Assembly (NCBI RefSeq): GCF_008691045.1
Contig: NZ_VMSO01000008.1
Span: 1 to 64,000, forward strand
Length of the DNA stretch: 64,000 bases
Source of the DNA: Mediterraneibacter catenae
Lineage (GTDB): Bacteria > Bacillota > Clostridia > Lachnospirales > Lachnospiraceae
Direction of reading: 5' to 3'
Part shown: in pieces, positions 1 to 9,088 of the stretch
How the letters are laid out: each line of letters begins with the position of its first letter
Numbering within the stretch: the stretch's first letter is position 1
Position numbers and translations under genes: made by a program
The notes under the pieces: generated by a model
Database searches by the model: none
The model's input: only the letters and a program-made list of their open reading frames with translations
What the model was told of the DNA's origin: nothing

Positions 1-74
1 TTACCGGCCTAGCTTCCGCCGTGCACAACTTCGATTTCGCTCCGCTCCATCTCAGTCGCGGGCTGGCGCCCTAT

Positions 75-142
75 GGAAAAAGGGAAGAGAACCCCGCAGA
101 AGAATGCAAGCGCTCTTCTGCGGGGTTCTCTTCCCTTTTTCC
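75..142 (-). terminator. Long perfect hairpin, terminator of the ABC exporter operon
   Basis: Two 29-bp arms (75-103 and 114-142) are exact reverse complements around a 10-base loop. The GC-rich core is flanked by A5/T5 runs, so it could stop transcription on either strand. It lies just past the stop codon of the minus-strand exporter gene. The 74 bases to its left hold nothing I recognise. Confidence 0.8.
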
Positions 143-158
143 GCACGGCTTGTAGCCA

Positions 159-2081
159 TCACGAAAGCTCTAATTTTCCTGTGTATAACTGATAGTATGT
201 TCCTTTGAGTTTGAGGAGTTCTTCATGTGTTCCTCTTTCGATGATGCGTCCGTGTTCGAGTACCATGATCGCATCGCTGTTGCGGATGGTGGATAGTCTG
301 TGGGCGATGACAAATACGGTACGCCCTTTCATCAGATTATCCATACCTTTCTGTACGATGCTCTCGGTTCTTGTATCGATAGACGATGTTGCCTCATCAA
401 GGATCAGTACCGGCGGATCTGCGATAGCTGCCCTTGCGATTGCGAGGAGCTGTCTCTGTCCCTGGGAGAGTTCTTCTCCGTCTCCGCTCAGATGTGTATC
501 ATAACCGTTCGGCAGCATACGGATAAATCCGTCTGCGTGAGCGAGTTTTGCTGCATTTACAACTTCTTCGTCTGTCGCATCAAGCTTGCCGTAGCGGATG
601 TTCTCCTTGATCGTTCCGGTGAACAGATGTGTATCCTGAAGAACGATACCGAGCGATCTTCTCAGATCTGCTTTCTTAATCTTGTTGATATTAATATCAT
701 CATACCGGATCTTACCGTCAGCCACGTCGTAGAAGCGGTTGATCAGGTTAGTGATCGTTGTCTTACCTGCTCCGGTAGATCCTACAAACGCCAGTTTCTG
801 TCCCGGTTTCGCATACAGTGTCAAATCATGGAGCACCATATGATCCGGTGTATATCCGAATGTCATATCGTAGAAACGTACATCACCTTTGAGCTCCTGA
901 TATGTGATCGTGCCGTCTGCCTGATGCGGATGTTTCCAGGCCCACAGGCCGGTACGCTCCTCACACTCTGTCAGACTGCCGTCCGGATTTCTCCTTGCAT
1001 TTACAAGTGTCACATATCCGTCATCTACTTCTGCCGGCTCATCCATCATTCTGAAAATACGTTCTGCTCCGGCCAGTGCCATAATGATAGAGTTGAACTG
1101 CTGGGCAACCTGCATGAACGGCTGAGTAAAGCTCTTCGTAAACTGCAGATAAGAAGCCATGACTCCCAGCGTAATATTTCCAATTCCCGCCACGGAAAGG
1201 AATCCTCCAAATACCGCGGTGAGCACAAACTGAAGGTTTCCGAGATTACCGATGATCGGCCCCATCATACTTGCAAATGTGTGAGCATTTGAAGCACTTG
1301 TAAAAAGCCGCTCGTTGAGTTCGTCAAACTCCTGTTTAGAGATTTTCTCGTGATTAAATACCTTAATAACTCTCTGCCCGTTCATACGCTCTTCAACAAA
1401 TCCGGTAATGTCCGCCAGGTCAAGCTGCTGACGGATAAAGTACTTTCCACTGTTTCCGGTCACAATCTTGGACACGAGAATCATGACAATAATCATCAGA
1501 ACGGCAAGTACTGTCAGAATCGGACTCAGAACGAGCATGGAAATAAATGTAACCACGATCGTAAATGCCGACATCAGCACCTGCGGAATAGACTGATTGA
1601 TCATCTGACGGAGAGTATCTGTATCATTCGTGTAAAGACTCATGATAGAGCCATTCGTATTCTGGTCAAAATACCGGATCGGCAGTGTCTGCATGTGTTC
1701 GAACATCTCATCACGAACCCGTTTCAACACACCCTGTCCGATCACTACCATCATCCGGCTGTATATAAATGTCGAGATCACGCCTAAGAGGAAGATAGTT
1801 CCCAGCACAGTCAGAGCTGTATACAGCTCTGTATAATCCGGGTTCTTCTGTCCGATCAGCGGGATAATGAAATCATCCAGCAGAAACTTCAGTGACAGAG
1901 ATACAGAGATTGAGGCAACCGAACTCATAAGGATACATATCAGTACAATGATAAACTGTATCTTATAAGTGCTTACGACGTAGCCGAGAAGCCGTTTTGC
2001 CGTCTTGATCGTACCTTTAGTAACCGCCGGACCGCCGCCTGCCCGCTGCTGGACATTGCTGCTGTTATTCTGATCACTCAT
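159..2081 (-). CDS. ABC exporter, permease-ATPase half-transporter (canonical site subunit)
   Basis: A 640-residue membrane half-transporter of the multidrug/lipid exporter type, with six membrane helices in roughly residues 40-330 and a C-terminal ATPase domain. Walker A reads GSTGAGKTT, the signature LSQGQRQLL, and Walker B LILDEAT with the catalytic glutamate present. An unusual 40-residue stretch (NARRNPDGSLTECEER onward) links the membrane and ATPase domains. The start is set by an AAAGGAGG site before ATG 2081, which overlaps the stop of the partner gene by 8 bases. With that partner it probably forms a heterodimer (BmrC/BmrD or TM287/288-like) exporting a drug or amphiphile. The substrate is unknown. 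Confidence 0.93.
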   Translation of the reverse strand: MSDQNNSSNVQQRAGGGPAVTKGTIKTAKRLLGYVVSTYKIQFIIVLICILMSSVASISVSLSLKFLLDDFIIPLIGQKNPDYTELYTALTVLGTIFLLGVISTFIYSRMMVVIGQGVLKRVRDEMFEHMQTLPIRYFDQNTNGSIMSLYTNDTDTLRQMINQSIPQVLMSAFTIVVTFISMLVLSPILTVLAVLMIIVMILVSKIVTGNSGKYFIRQQLDLADITGFVEERMNGQRVIKVFNHEKISKQEFDELNERLFTSASNAHTFASMMGPIIGNLGNLQFVLTAVFGGFLSVAGIGNITLGVMASYLQFTKSFTQPFMQVAQQFNSIIMALAGAERIFRMMDEPAEVDDGYVTLVNARRNPDGSLTECEERTGLWAWKHPHQADGTITYQELKGDVRFYDMTFGYTPDHMVLHDLTLYAKPGQKLAFVGSTGAGKTTITNLINRFYDVADGKIRYDDININKIKKADLRRSLGIVLQDTHLFTGTIKENIRYGKLDATDEEVVNAAKLAHADGFIRMLPNGYDTHLSGDGEELSQGQRQLLAIARAAIADPPVLILDEATSSIDTRTESIVQKGMDNLMKGRTVFVIAHRLSTIRNSDAIMVLEHGRIIERGTHEELLKLKGTYYQLYTGKLELS

Positions 2082-3807
2082 CTACAGCACCTCCTTTCAC
2101 CTGTGATTCATATACTTCCCTGTAAATATCATTTGTCTTAAGAAGTTCTTCTGATGTACCTATTCCGTTGATTTTTCCATTATCCATGACAATGATCATA
2201 TCCGCATCTTCAACGGAAGAAATCCTCTGCGCAATGATGATCTTCGTTGTATCCGGGATTTCCTCGCGGAACGCCTGGCGTATCAGCGCGTCAGTCCTTG
2301 TGTCTACAGCGCTTGTAGAGTCATCAAGAATCAGGATCTTCGGTTTCTTGAGGAGCGCTCTTGCGATACAAAGTCTCTGTTTCTGACCGCCGGATACATT
2401 GTTTCCTCCTTCAACGATCATCGTATCATATCCCGCCGGGAACTCCTGGATAAATCCATCAGCCTGAGCCAGCCTGCAGACTCTCTGCACTTCCTCATCA
2501 CTTGCATTCTCATCCCCCCAGCGGATATTTTCATAAATACTTCCCGTAAAGAGCACGTTTTTCTGAAGTACCATGGACACCTGATCCCTCAACGCTTCCA
2601 GGCTGTAATTACGTACATCCACACCACCGACTTTTACGGATCCGCCGGTGACATCATAAAGTCTCGGGATAAGCTGCACAAGCGTAGACTTGGCACTTCC
2701 CGTACCACCGATGATACCCACGATCTGGCCGCTCTTGATATGTAAGTCCACATCTTTAAGAGAGAGATTGCCGCCCTCTCCAGCATAGCTGAAGTTCACA
2801 TGCTCGAAATCAATGTCACCATTCGGCACTTCCCTGACAGCATCAGCTGCATCTTCCATCTCCGGCACTTCATCGAGCACCTCAGTGATACGGTCTGTCG
2901 ACGCCTCAGCGATCATGATCATAGTAAATACGAAAGTCACCATCATCAATGACATGAGAATCTGAAGTGCATACACAATAACACTGGTCAGTTCTCCGGT
3001 CTGCATTGTTCCTGTAATGATGCTCTCACCGCCGATCAGCACCATAATAATAACTACAGCATACACTGTAAACTGCATGATCGGTGAGTTCCATGCCACG
3101 ATTTTCTCAGCTTTTGTGAAAAGCTTAAATACAAGCGTGGATACTCTGCCGAACTTCTCAACCTCATGATCAGCACGTACATACGCTTTTACAACTCTGG
3201 CGGCATTTACATTTTCCTGGACTGTATTGTTAAGCACATCGTACTCGTCAAACACCTGAACGAAATGAGGATGAGCCATCTTCGCGATAGCGATCAGCGC
3301 TCCGCCGAGAATCGGCACTGTAATCAGCATAATGACCGCGATCTTTACACTGATCGTCAACGTCATGATCAACGACAGGATAATCATGATCGGCGCCCTG
3401 GCAAGGAGACGGATCGTAAACATATACGCCATCTGTACGTTTGTAATATCCGTCGTCATCCTCGTCACAAGGCTTGATGTTGAAAAGTGGTCAATATTTC
3501 CAAATGAAAAATCCTGTATCTTGTAAAAAATATCATGGCGCAGATTCTTCGCATATCCCGAAGATGCAATTGCGCCCATCTGTCCCGCCTTCGCACCGAA
3601 TACAAGTGCAAGCATCGCCATTACGACGAGCAGTACTCCTGTCCGGATGATGTAGCCCATATCACCGTTCGCGATTCCGACATCGATGATATTCGCCATC
3701 AGAAGCGGAATCAGGACTTCCATCAGCACTTCAAGACAGACCAGCACCGGGGTCAGAAAAGATTCACGTTTATATTCCCTGACGGAACGAAGTAATTTTC
3801 TATTCAT
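2074..3807 (-). CDS. ABC exporter, permease-ATPase half-transporter (degenerate site subunit)
   Basis: A 577-residue half-transporter with six N-terminal membrane helices and an ATPase domain from about residue 335. Its Walker A is GGTGSAKST, with Ala where Gly is usual, and its Walker B is LILDDST, with Asp in place of the catalytic Glu. The signature VSGGQKQRL is normal. In known heterodimeric exporters one subunit carries such a non-hydrolysing site, so this is the natural partner of the downstream 640-residue subunit. The gene overlaps the MarR gene upstream by 8 bases and the partner gene downstream by 8 bases, so all three are translationally coupled. Confidence 0.93.
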   Translation of the reverse strand: MNRKLLRSVREYKRESFLTPVLVCLEVLMEVLIPLLMANIIDVGIANGDMGYIIRTGVLLVVMAMLALVFGAKAGQMGAIASSGYAKNLRHDIFYKIQDFSFGNIDHFSTSSLVTRMTTDITNVQMAYMFTIRLLARAPIMIILSLIMTLTISVKIAVIMLITVPILGGALIAIAKMAHPHFVQVFDEYDVLNNTVQENVNAARVVKAYVRADHEVEKFGRVSTLVFKLFTKAEKIVAWNSPIMQFTVYAVVIIMVLIGGESIITGTMQTGELTSVIVYALQILMSLMMVTFVFTMIMIAEASTDRITEVLDEVPEMEDAADAVREVPNGDIDFEHVNFSYAGEGGNLSLKDVDLHIKSGQIVGIIGGTGSAKSTLVQLIPRLYDVTGGSVKVGGVDVRNYSLEALRDQVSMVLQKNVLFTGSIYENIRWGDENASDEEVQRVCRLAQADGFIQEFPAGYDTMIVEGGNNVSGGQKQRLCIARALLKKPKILILDDSTSAVDTRTDALIRQAFREEIPDTTKIIIAQRISSVEDADMIIVMDNGKINGIGTSEELLKTNDIYREVYESQVKGGAVDE

Positions 3808-4297
3808 GGTCTGTTATCTCCTCTCTCCTTTTTTCGTCTACCGACAAATTCTCAGACATCTTTTCCAGTACGTCCCTGCAGACAGCAAGCTTTTCCTCCG
3901 GGATTCCCCGTGCAAGAAGTTCTTCTATATAACGGATATTCCCGAGAATATGCTGGCGTACTCCTTTTGCCTTATCCGTAGGTACAAGCTTCTTAAGGCG
4001 CGCATCCTGCTTTACCGGCTCTCTCCTGATAAAGCCGTTCTTCTCCAGAATCTGAAGCGTACCTGTGGCCGTAGATCTGCGGATCTGGAATTCTTTTTCC
4101 ACATCCTTCTGGTAAATATCCCCTTTCATTGACTGAAACAGGATATAATGCAGCACAAGCCTCTGCATATTAGTCGTCAGACTGTCTTCCTCTTCCCGAA
4201 TACACATCTGCCGTTTGAGCTGATGTGACAGTGTATTGATCAGTCTGCCTACATCATGGCTGTTTTCACCTGTTTCAGGAGTCTCCCTGCTGCACAT
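3800..4297 (-). CDS. MarR-family transcriptional regulator
   Basis: A 165-residue winged-helix protein with the MarR layout: an N-terminal helix, then the DNA-binding region around QKDVEKEFQIRRSTATGTLQILEKNGFI, followed by the wing RREPVKQDARLKKLVPT and a C-terminal dimer helix. It is the first gene of the exporter operon and overlaps the next gene. MarR proteins of this layout usually repress their own operon and release it on binding an exported compound. The palindrome at 4330-4347, just after the promoter, is a plausible binding site. Start ATG 4297 has a somewhat distant AAAGGA site, so it is less certain than the frame. Confidence 0.9.
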   Translation of the reverse strand: MCSRETPETGENSHDVGRLINTLSHQLKRQMCIREEEDSLTTNMQRLVLHYILFQSMKGDIYQKDVEKEFQIRRSTATGTLQILEKNGFIRREPVKQDARLKKLVPTDKAKGVRQHILGNIRYIEELLARGIPEEKLAVCRDVLEKMSENLSVDEKRREEITDHE

Positions 4298-4329
4298 TAC
4301 TGTCCCACATCCTTTCCGGAATCAAAAAT

Positions 4330-4379
4330 TTGTTCGGTTACTAACAATATAGTATATGCGGTTATTTTTTTATTGTCAA
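4330..4379 (-). promoter_or_regulatory. Promoter and MarR-type operator of the exporter operon
   Basis: Read on the minus strand, TTGACA (4374-4379) and TATACT (4351-4356) are separated by exactly 17 bases, a near-consensus sigma-A promoter. An 18-bp imperfect palindrome TTGTTAGTAACCGAACAA (4330-4347) sits over the expected start of transcription, the position of a repressor site. The gene begins 33 bases further on. Confidence 0.8.
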
Positions 4380-4497
4380 TCCTTAAAATTTTCTGCTCGA
4401 AAAAACTACTTTCGTCAAAAAAATGGCAGATTTTACATTCCATTATCATTCCGTATATTTATTTAACGAAATTCTTTTAAATTATAGGTAAGAAGTG

Positions 4498-4526
4498 TAG
4501 AAATGTACCAAAAAAATATGTATAAT
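4498..4526 (+). promoter_or_regulatory. Possible glgCD promoter
   Basis: A perfect TATAAT box (4521-4526) lies 33 bases before the glgC start, but the -35 region at 17-base spacing (4498-4503) does not match TTGACA. It may be a weak or activator-dependent promoter. Confidence 0.4.
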
Positions 4527-4559
4527 AGAAAACAGTAAGAATGAAAGAGAGGGCTCATT

Positions 4560-5699
4560 ATGAAGCAAAATAACATGTTAGCTATGATTTTAGCTGGCGG
4601 CCGCGGTTCACGTCTGCATGATCTGACGAAAAAAGTGGCTAAACCGGCTGTTTCATATGGCGGGAAATACCGCATCATTGATTTCCCACTAAGTAACTGC
4701 GCGAATAGTGGTATTGATGTTGTAGGCGTTTTAACCCAGTATGAATCTGTTCTTCTGAACAGCTACGTCGCAGCGGGACGCCGCTGGGGCCTCGATGCAA
4801 AAGACAGCGGCGTATATGTTCTTCCGCCCCGTGAGAAATCCGACGCGGATCTGGATGTATACAGAGGAACCGCTGACGCGATCTCCCAGAATATCGATTT
4901 TATTGATACATATTCACCGGAATATCTGCTGATTCTTTCCGGCGACCATATTTATAAGATGAATTATGCAAAGATGCTTGCATATCACAAAGAGTGCCAG
5001 TCAGACGCAACTATCGCTGTCATCGAAGTTCCGATGAAAGAAGCCAGCCGCTTCGGTATCATGAACACGGATGAGACAGGCCGTATCGTTGAATTTGAAG
5101 AGAAGCCGGAACATCCGAAGAGCAATCTTGCATCAATGGGTATCTATATCTTCAACTGGAAGACTCTCAGAAAGATGCTTCTTTCAGACATGAAAGATCC
5201 GGATTCTTCTCATGACTTCGGAAAGGATATCATTCCGACCCTCCTGAACGAAGGTAAGAATGTATTTGCTTACAAGTATAAAGGTTACTGGAAAGATGTA
5301 GGAACAATTGATTCCCTCTGGGAGGCGAATATGGATCTGCTCAACAAGAACAACGGACTGGATCTTAACGACTCCTCATGGAAGATTTATACAGAAGATG
5401 TGACTGCACTTCCTCAGTATATTGGAGCCGATGCAGTGATCGACCGCGCATTTATCACTCAGGGATGTGTTGTTGACGGAGAAGTCAAGAACTCCGTACT
5501 GTTTACCGATGCCAAAGTCGCAGCAGGAGCCAAAGTCATTGACAGTGTACTGATGCCGGGTGCCGAGGTAGCAGAAGGAGCGGTTGTAACACGCGCCCTT
5601 GTAGCTGACGGTATCAAGATCGGTAAGAATGCCGTTGTCGGCAGTGCTGACAGCGAAAATATCGAACTTGTCGCAAAACGTGTAAAGGGGGATGAATAA
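4560..5699 (+). CDS. glgC: Glucose-1-phosphate adenylyltransferase, catalytic subunit
   Basis: Makes ADP-glucose from glucose-1-phosphate and ATP, the committed step of bacterial glycogen synthesis in the cytoplasm. The 379-residue protein has the nucleotidyltransferase motif AGGRGSRL near residue 12, followed by [19 protein letters not shown]. It also has the GDHIYKMNY motif and the [10 protein letters not shown] sugar-phosphate loop. A left-handed beta-helix tail with repeating short strands runs from about residue 290. Length and motifs are full. A GAGAGGG site precedes ATG 4560. It is followed after 2 bases by glgD, the usual Clostridia pairing. Confidence 0.97.
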   Translation: MKQNNMLAMILAGGRGSRLHDLTKKVAKPAVSYGGKYRIIDFPLSNCANSGIDVVGVLTQYESVLLNSYVAAGRRWGLDAKDSGVYVLPPREKSDADLDVYRGTADAISQNIDFIDTYSPEYLLILSGDHIYKMNYAKMLAYHKECQSDATIAVIEVPMKEASRFGIMNTDETGRIVEFEEKPEHPKSNLASMGIYIFNWKTLRKMLLSDMKDPDSSHDFGKDIIPTLLNEGKNVFAYKYKGYWKDVGTIDSLWEANMDLLNKNNGLDLNDSSWKIYTEDVTALPQYIGADAVIDRAFITQGCVVDGEVKNSVLFTDAKVAAGAKVIDSVLMPGAEVAEGAVVTRALVADGIKIGKNAVVGSADSENIELVAKRVKGDE

Positions 5700-5701
5700 G
5701 T

Positions 5702-6817
5702 ATGAATAAGGCATTTGGAATTGTTAATTTTGCCGGAAATCACATCCATGTAGATGGTCTTCAGGAGTACCGTCCGGTAGGAGCTTTCTCCTTCCTCGGC
5801 AGATATCGCATCATCGACTTCCCAATCTCTAATATGAGCAACAGCGGAATCGATAATATTCAGGTTTATGTACGCAGGAAACCGCGTTCTCTGACCGAAC
5901 ATCTCGGAACCGGACGCCACTATAACATTAACTCCAAGCGTGGGAAACTCAGCATAATGTACGCTGAAGAGGGCCAGATCGGCAATATCTACAGTACAGA
6001 TATCGCAGCTTACATTGATAATCTTGACTGCATCGAGCGCATGTCTCAGCCATATGTAGTCATTGCACCGAGTTATATGATCTATACTGCGGACTACAGC
6101 GAATTTATCGATGCACATGTAGAATCAGGCGCTGATATCTCCATGATGTATCATTCTGTTGATAATGCAAAAGAAGCATTTTTAAGCTGCGACACGCTCA
6201 ACATCAACAAACAGAAAGGTGTTCTTTCTATCGAACCAAACCGCGGAAATGCAAAGAACAGGAACATTTCCATGGATACGTATGTAATGACAAAGGAACT
6301 TTTCCTTGAGCTGGTAAATAAAGCTCACAAAACATCTTCCATGTATACATTTGCCGATATCCTTGATGAGGAATGCGAAGAGCTCGACATTCGTGCTGTT
6401 CCGCACAGAGGATTTTTTGCAGCGATCACAGACTTCAAGAGCTACTATGATGCTAATATGTCTCTGATCGATCTGAAAAACGCTATGAATCTGTTTGATG
6501 ACGAGTGGCCGGTATATACCCGCACAAACGACTCCTGTCCGACACAATATTTTGCCGACAGCAAAGTTACTTCTTCCGTAATTTCCAACGGCTGTCTGAT
6601 CGACGGCGAAATCGAGAACTCAATCATCGGAAGAGGCTGCGTCATCAAACCGGGCGCTGTCGTTAAAAACTGCGTCATTTCTGCTGACGTTGTAATCGGC
6701 AAAGACGTTCACGTAGAGAACATGATGGTTGATAAACACGCAAAACTCATTCGTGGAAAGAGAATCATCGCTTCTCCAGAGAAGCCAGGCTATATCAAAC
6801 GCGGTGACACACTGTAA
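5702..6817 (+). CDS. glgD: Glucose-1-phosphate adenylyltransferase subunit GlgD
   Basis: A 371-residue paralogue of GlgC with the same fold: GRYRIIDFPISNMSNSGI near residue 30 and a beta-helix tail from about residue 285. It lacks the N-terminal GGRGSRL nucleotide loop (the start reads MNKAFGIVNFAGNHIH). It is therefore expected to be a regulatory or non-catalytic partner that raises GlgC activity, as described for Bacillota GlgCD complexes. It begins 2 bases after glgC and the two share one transcript. A strong hairpin follows. No glycogen synthase or branching enzyme is present nearby. Confidence 0.95.
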   Translation: MNKAFGIVNFAGNHIHVDGLQEYRPVGAFSFLGRYRIIDFPISNMSNSGIDNIQVYVRRKPRSLTEHLGTGRHYNINSKRGKLSIMYAEEGQIGNIYSTDIAAYIDNLDCIERMSQPYVVIAPSYMIYTADYSEFIDAHVESGADISMMYHSVDNAKEAFLSCDTLNINKQKGVLSIEPNRGNAKNRNISMDTYVMTKELFLELVNKAHKTSSMYTFADILDEECEELDIRAVPHRGFFAAITDFKSYYDANMSLIDLKNAMNLFDDEWPVYTRTNDSCPTQYFADSKVTSSVISNGCLIDGEIENSIIGRGCVIKPGAVVKNCVISADVVIGKDVHVENMMVDKHAKLIRGKRIIASPEKPGYIKRGDTL

Positions 6818-6849
6818 ATAATCACCAGTCAATCACAGATAAATAAAAG

Positions 6850-6902
6850 GCTGTTATAAATCATCAGTAAATAATACCTGATTGATTTATAACAGCTTTT
6901 TT
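6850..6902 (+). terminator. glgCD terminator
   Basis: A perfect 14-bp stem (6850-6863 with 6883-6896) is followed by a run of T, 33 bases after the glgD stop. Confidence 0.85.
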
Positions 6903-6935
6903 GCTTTGCTGCTTACGCAGCTCTCACCGTTCGCT

Positions 6936-8129
6936 TTATTTCTTTCTATTCTCCTCCATCCCGCAGAGCAGTGCTTTCAGCCGGCGTATCTCTTCCTGAC
7001 TCGCCTGCAGGTCCGCATCCTTTTCAAGAAGCTGCGCATTCTGCTTTGCTATCAGATCCTGCTGCTCTTCTATCTTTCCTCGCTGTTCTTCCAGCTTCCC
7101 TTTCTGCTCTTCTATCTTTCCACGTTGTTCTTCCAGTTTCCCTTTCTGCTCTTCTATCTTTCCACGTTGTTCTTCCAGCTTCCCTTTCTGCTCTTCCAGT
7201 CTTTCCTCCGATTCTTGTAACTCTTTCAGTTTAGCATCAAGCTCATCCTGCATCTCATCGATCATATACTGTACGGTATTCTTATCCAACTGCTGTAATT
7301 CCTTGGAAAACATGCCCATCACCTTCTCTACATTTGTGCACAGCGTGTATATTTCCTCGTAATATTTTTTAAACTGCGGATATTCCTGTATAAGCTGACC
7401 GATCAGCTCAGGAGAATCCGCGCTGAGAAATGTCAGCCACGCCTCCAGCTTGTTTCTGATACCTTTATTTTGCAGAATAGAGTGGAAGATGTCAAGCGGA
7501 ATGAAAGCGTATTCCTGAAGAAGATCAATCCTGATACCAGTGTTTGCTCTTTGCGCGGCCCGATGGAGATAGCACTCCGGACAGCATCGAAATTCTTTTG
7601 GACTGTGCTCATAAAAAATAATTGTATACACCTTTTTGATATCACGATAGCTGAATGCTTTGCCTTTTTCACTTTTTACTCTTTTGTATTGCCGCAGCAG
7701 CAAATCCGCAGAGTAACAGGCGCTCCGCTGCCCTGGGAACATATATCCCAGCTTCTGTACCTCAACATTTGCTACACTGTGATCTGCCAGCTCAATTACA
7801 ATATCCATGATAACAAGGGAGCTTTCATCTGCAATACGCGTGGAGTCATTCGGAAGTACAGTCAAAATTTTCACATTCTGATCCAGTATGAGAGAAAGAA
7901 GCTCTTCCAGACGTTCCGGCGCACTGTCCGGGTCCATGACCTCTTTAAAAAATGAGTCATACAAAATCTTAACACCTTTTATACCTGTACAGAAATCAAG
8001 GAATTCCTTCTGCTGTTCTTCTTTCCAGCTTAAATAGAGTTCCCACAGGCGCTCATTTCCGGAAATATCCTTGAGCACCTCTCCCCGGCTCCGAATCATA
8101 GGGAAATACTGTTTTAATACATTTACCAT
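6936..8129 (-). CDS. PD-(D/E)XK nuclease-family (Rpn-type) putative transposase with coiled-coil tail
   Basis: A 397-residue protein of the Rpn/PDDEXK_2 family, known for recombination-promoting DNA nucleases. The nuclease core lies in about residues 40-210, with FFKEVMDP, the acidic IVIELADHSVANVEVQ stretch (candidate E-x-Q metal site) and the conserved GQRSACYSADLLLRQY segment. From about residue 300 it becomes a highly charged coiled coil in which a 14-residue unit (EEQKGKLEEQRGKI) repeats three times. GGAGG precedes ATG 8129. No terminal inverted repeats of an insertion sequence are obvious, so mobility is not shown; such genes often occur as solitary accessory genes. Confidence 0.85.
   Translation of the reverse strand: MVNVLKQYFPMIRSRGEVLKDISGNERLWELYLSWKEEQQKEFLDFCTGIKGVKILYDSFFKEVMDPDSAPERLEELLSLILDQNVKILTVLPNDSTRIADESSLVIMDIVIELADHSVANVEVQKLGYMFPGQRSACYSADLLLRQYKRVKSEKGKAFSYRDIKKVYTIIFYEHSPKEFRCCPECYLHRAAQRANTGIRIDLLQEYAFIPLDIFHSILQNKGIRNKLEAWLTFLSADSPELIGQLIQEYPQFKKYYEEIYTLCTNVEKVMGMFSKELQQLDKNTVQYMIDEMQDELDAKLKELQESEERLEEQKGKLEEQRGKIEEQKGKLEEQRGKIEEQKGKLEEQRGKIEEQQDLIAKQNAQLLEKDADLQASQEEIRRLKALLCGMEENRKK
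7065..7190 (-). repeat. Three in-frame 42-bp tandem repeats
   Basis: Units 7065-7106, 7107-7148 and 7149-7190 are nearly identical (a few base changes), and a partial unit follows. They encode the repeated 14 residues of the coiled-coil tail. Because 42 is a multiple of three, gain or loss of a unit would keep the frame. Confidence 0.95.
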
Positions 8130-8405
8130 ACACTTTCCTCCATTATTTTTTGAATCACTTAATGTTCAAGTTACATTCATCATCGGGTATGCTGCTCCGA
8201 TCCGGAACATCCGAAAATGAGAAGCCAAAAAGGCATGAACGATATAGCAGCAAGAGCGCTGCTGTTATCAATAAAAAAAGAATAGCATATACAACCAGAG
8301 AAAACAATATGATGCAATGAATAATAGAAATTCGGAGTTTTCGTATTGGCTGATAGTACGGAAAACGTCCGAAATACAGCAATATACATTAATCTGACTC
8401 ACGTG

Positions 8406-8617
8406 TACGCAGAGGGAGAAAAAGGTTGCGCCCGGCTCCGGTTACAGGAAATAACTCAAAGTAACAAAGCAGGAAAATGGATAAAGACAAGTGAAAAAAT
8501 GACGAACTCGCAAGCTCAAACACCCTCATTTTTTCACTTAACACCATTTCCCTGCTTTTAACTTTTCCTAATTTCCTTCCAAAGTCACCGTTCTCAACCT
8601 TTTTCTCACTCTGCGTA
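8406..8617. repeat. Long imperfect palindromic element (about 212 bp)
   Basis: The outer arms 8406-8428 and 8595-8617 match as reverse complements at 22 of 23 positions. A middle block (8466-8480 with 8544-8558) and an inner block (8491-8502 with 8526-8537) also pair, so the whole stretch can fold into one long rod. It is non-coding by my reading; the short open frames crossing it are products of the symmetry. Its layout is that of a MITE-like or REP-type intergenic element. No transposase is attached. Confidence 0.75.
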
Positions 8618-8639
8618 AGGTGCATCAGTGCGGATGTGA

Positions 8640-8927
8640 TCGCCCGATTTGACGTTTACCGATTAGCGACTAACAAGCCAATCCTAAAAATCCTCATACA
8701 AACAGGATGAAAGCGTGAGTTTCCTGTCTAAGATTTCATGGATTCTGGCTGATATAGTATTAGTTAATCTGTGGAGGCGAATTCGAGCCGCTTTGTGCTG
8801 TTTTTCAATTATGAGCCTGTACCATAAATCGAAAGCTACAAAAATGGTAGAAAAGGGATTGTAGTCGAGAGAGTTCCGGTCTTATTTCTTCCGTTGAAAT
8901 TCGATTTTCGGGAGGGGAAAGAAAGCA
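8640..8927. other. Intergenic stretch without recognised content
   Basis: Between the two palindromic elements I find no convincing gene, promoter pair or RNA fold. It is AT-richer than the genes around it. Confidence 0.5.
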
Positions 8928-9058
8928 GCCGGGAGGTATGTATTGTGTACGCACCGTTGGAGCGGCGTCGGTACTTAGAGCGCATCTTTTGCACTCTTAT
9001 GTACCGCTACGTCGCGACCGAGTGAAAACGTGTGCGATAACAATACATACCTCCCGGC
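8928..9058. repeat. Second long palindromic element beside the hydratase gene
   Basis: The arms 8928-8945 and 9041-9058 are perfect 18-bp reverse complements. The interior (CGTCGGTAC and related blocks) and the outer flanks (about 8890-8927 with 9059-9092) pair imperfectly. It lies 30 bases past the stop of the minus-strand hydratase, so part of it could act as that gene's terminator, although no clean T-run follows the stem. It has no sequence similarity I can see to the element at 8406-8617. Confidence 0.7.
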
Positions 9059-9088
9059 GGACACTTCCCTAATCCGAGAAATCGAAAT

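Noticed and set aside
1-74. Possible end of a gene entering from the left
   Set aside because: No frame of convincing composition; too short to judge.
8155-8382. 75-codon minus-strand frame with two hydrophobic stretches
   Set aside because: It needs a TTG start with no ribosome site and ends with a non-protein-like tail; I cannot support it as a gene.
8389-8625. 78-codon minus-strand frame containing FELASSSFFHLSLS
   Set aside because: It lies wholly within the long palindromic element; the frame follows from its inverted-repeat sequence and there is no ribosome site.
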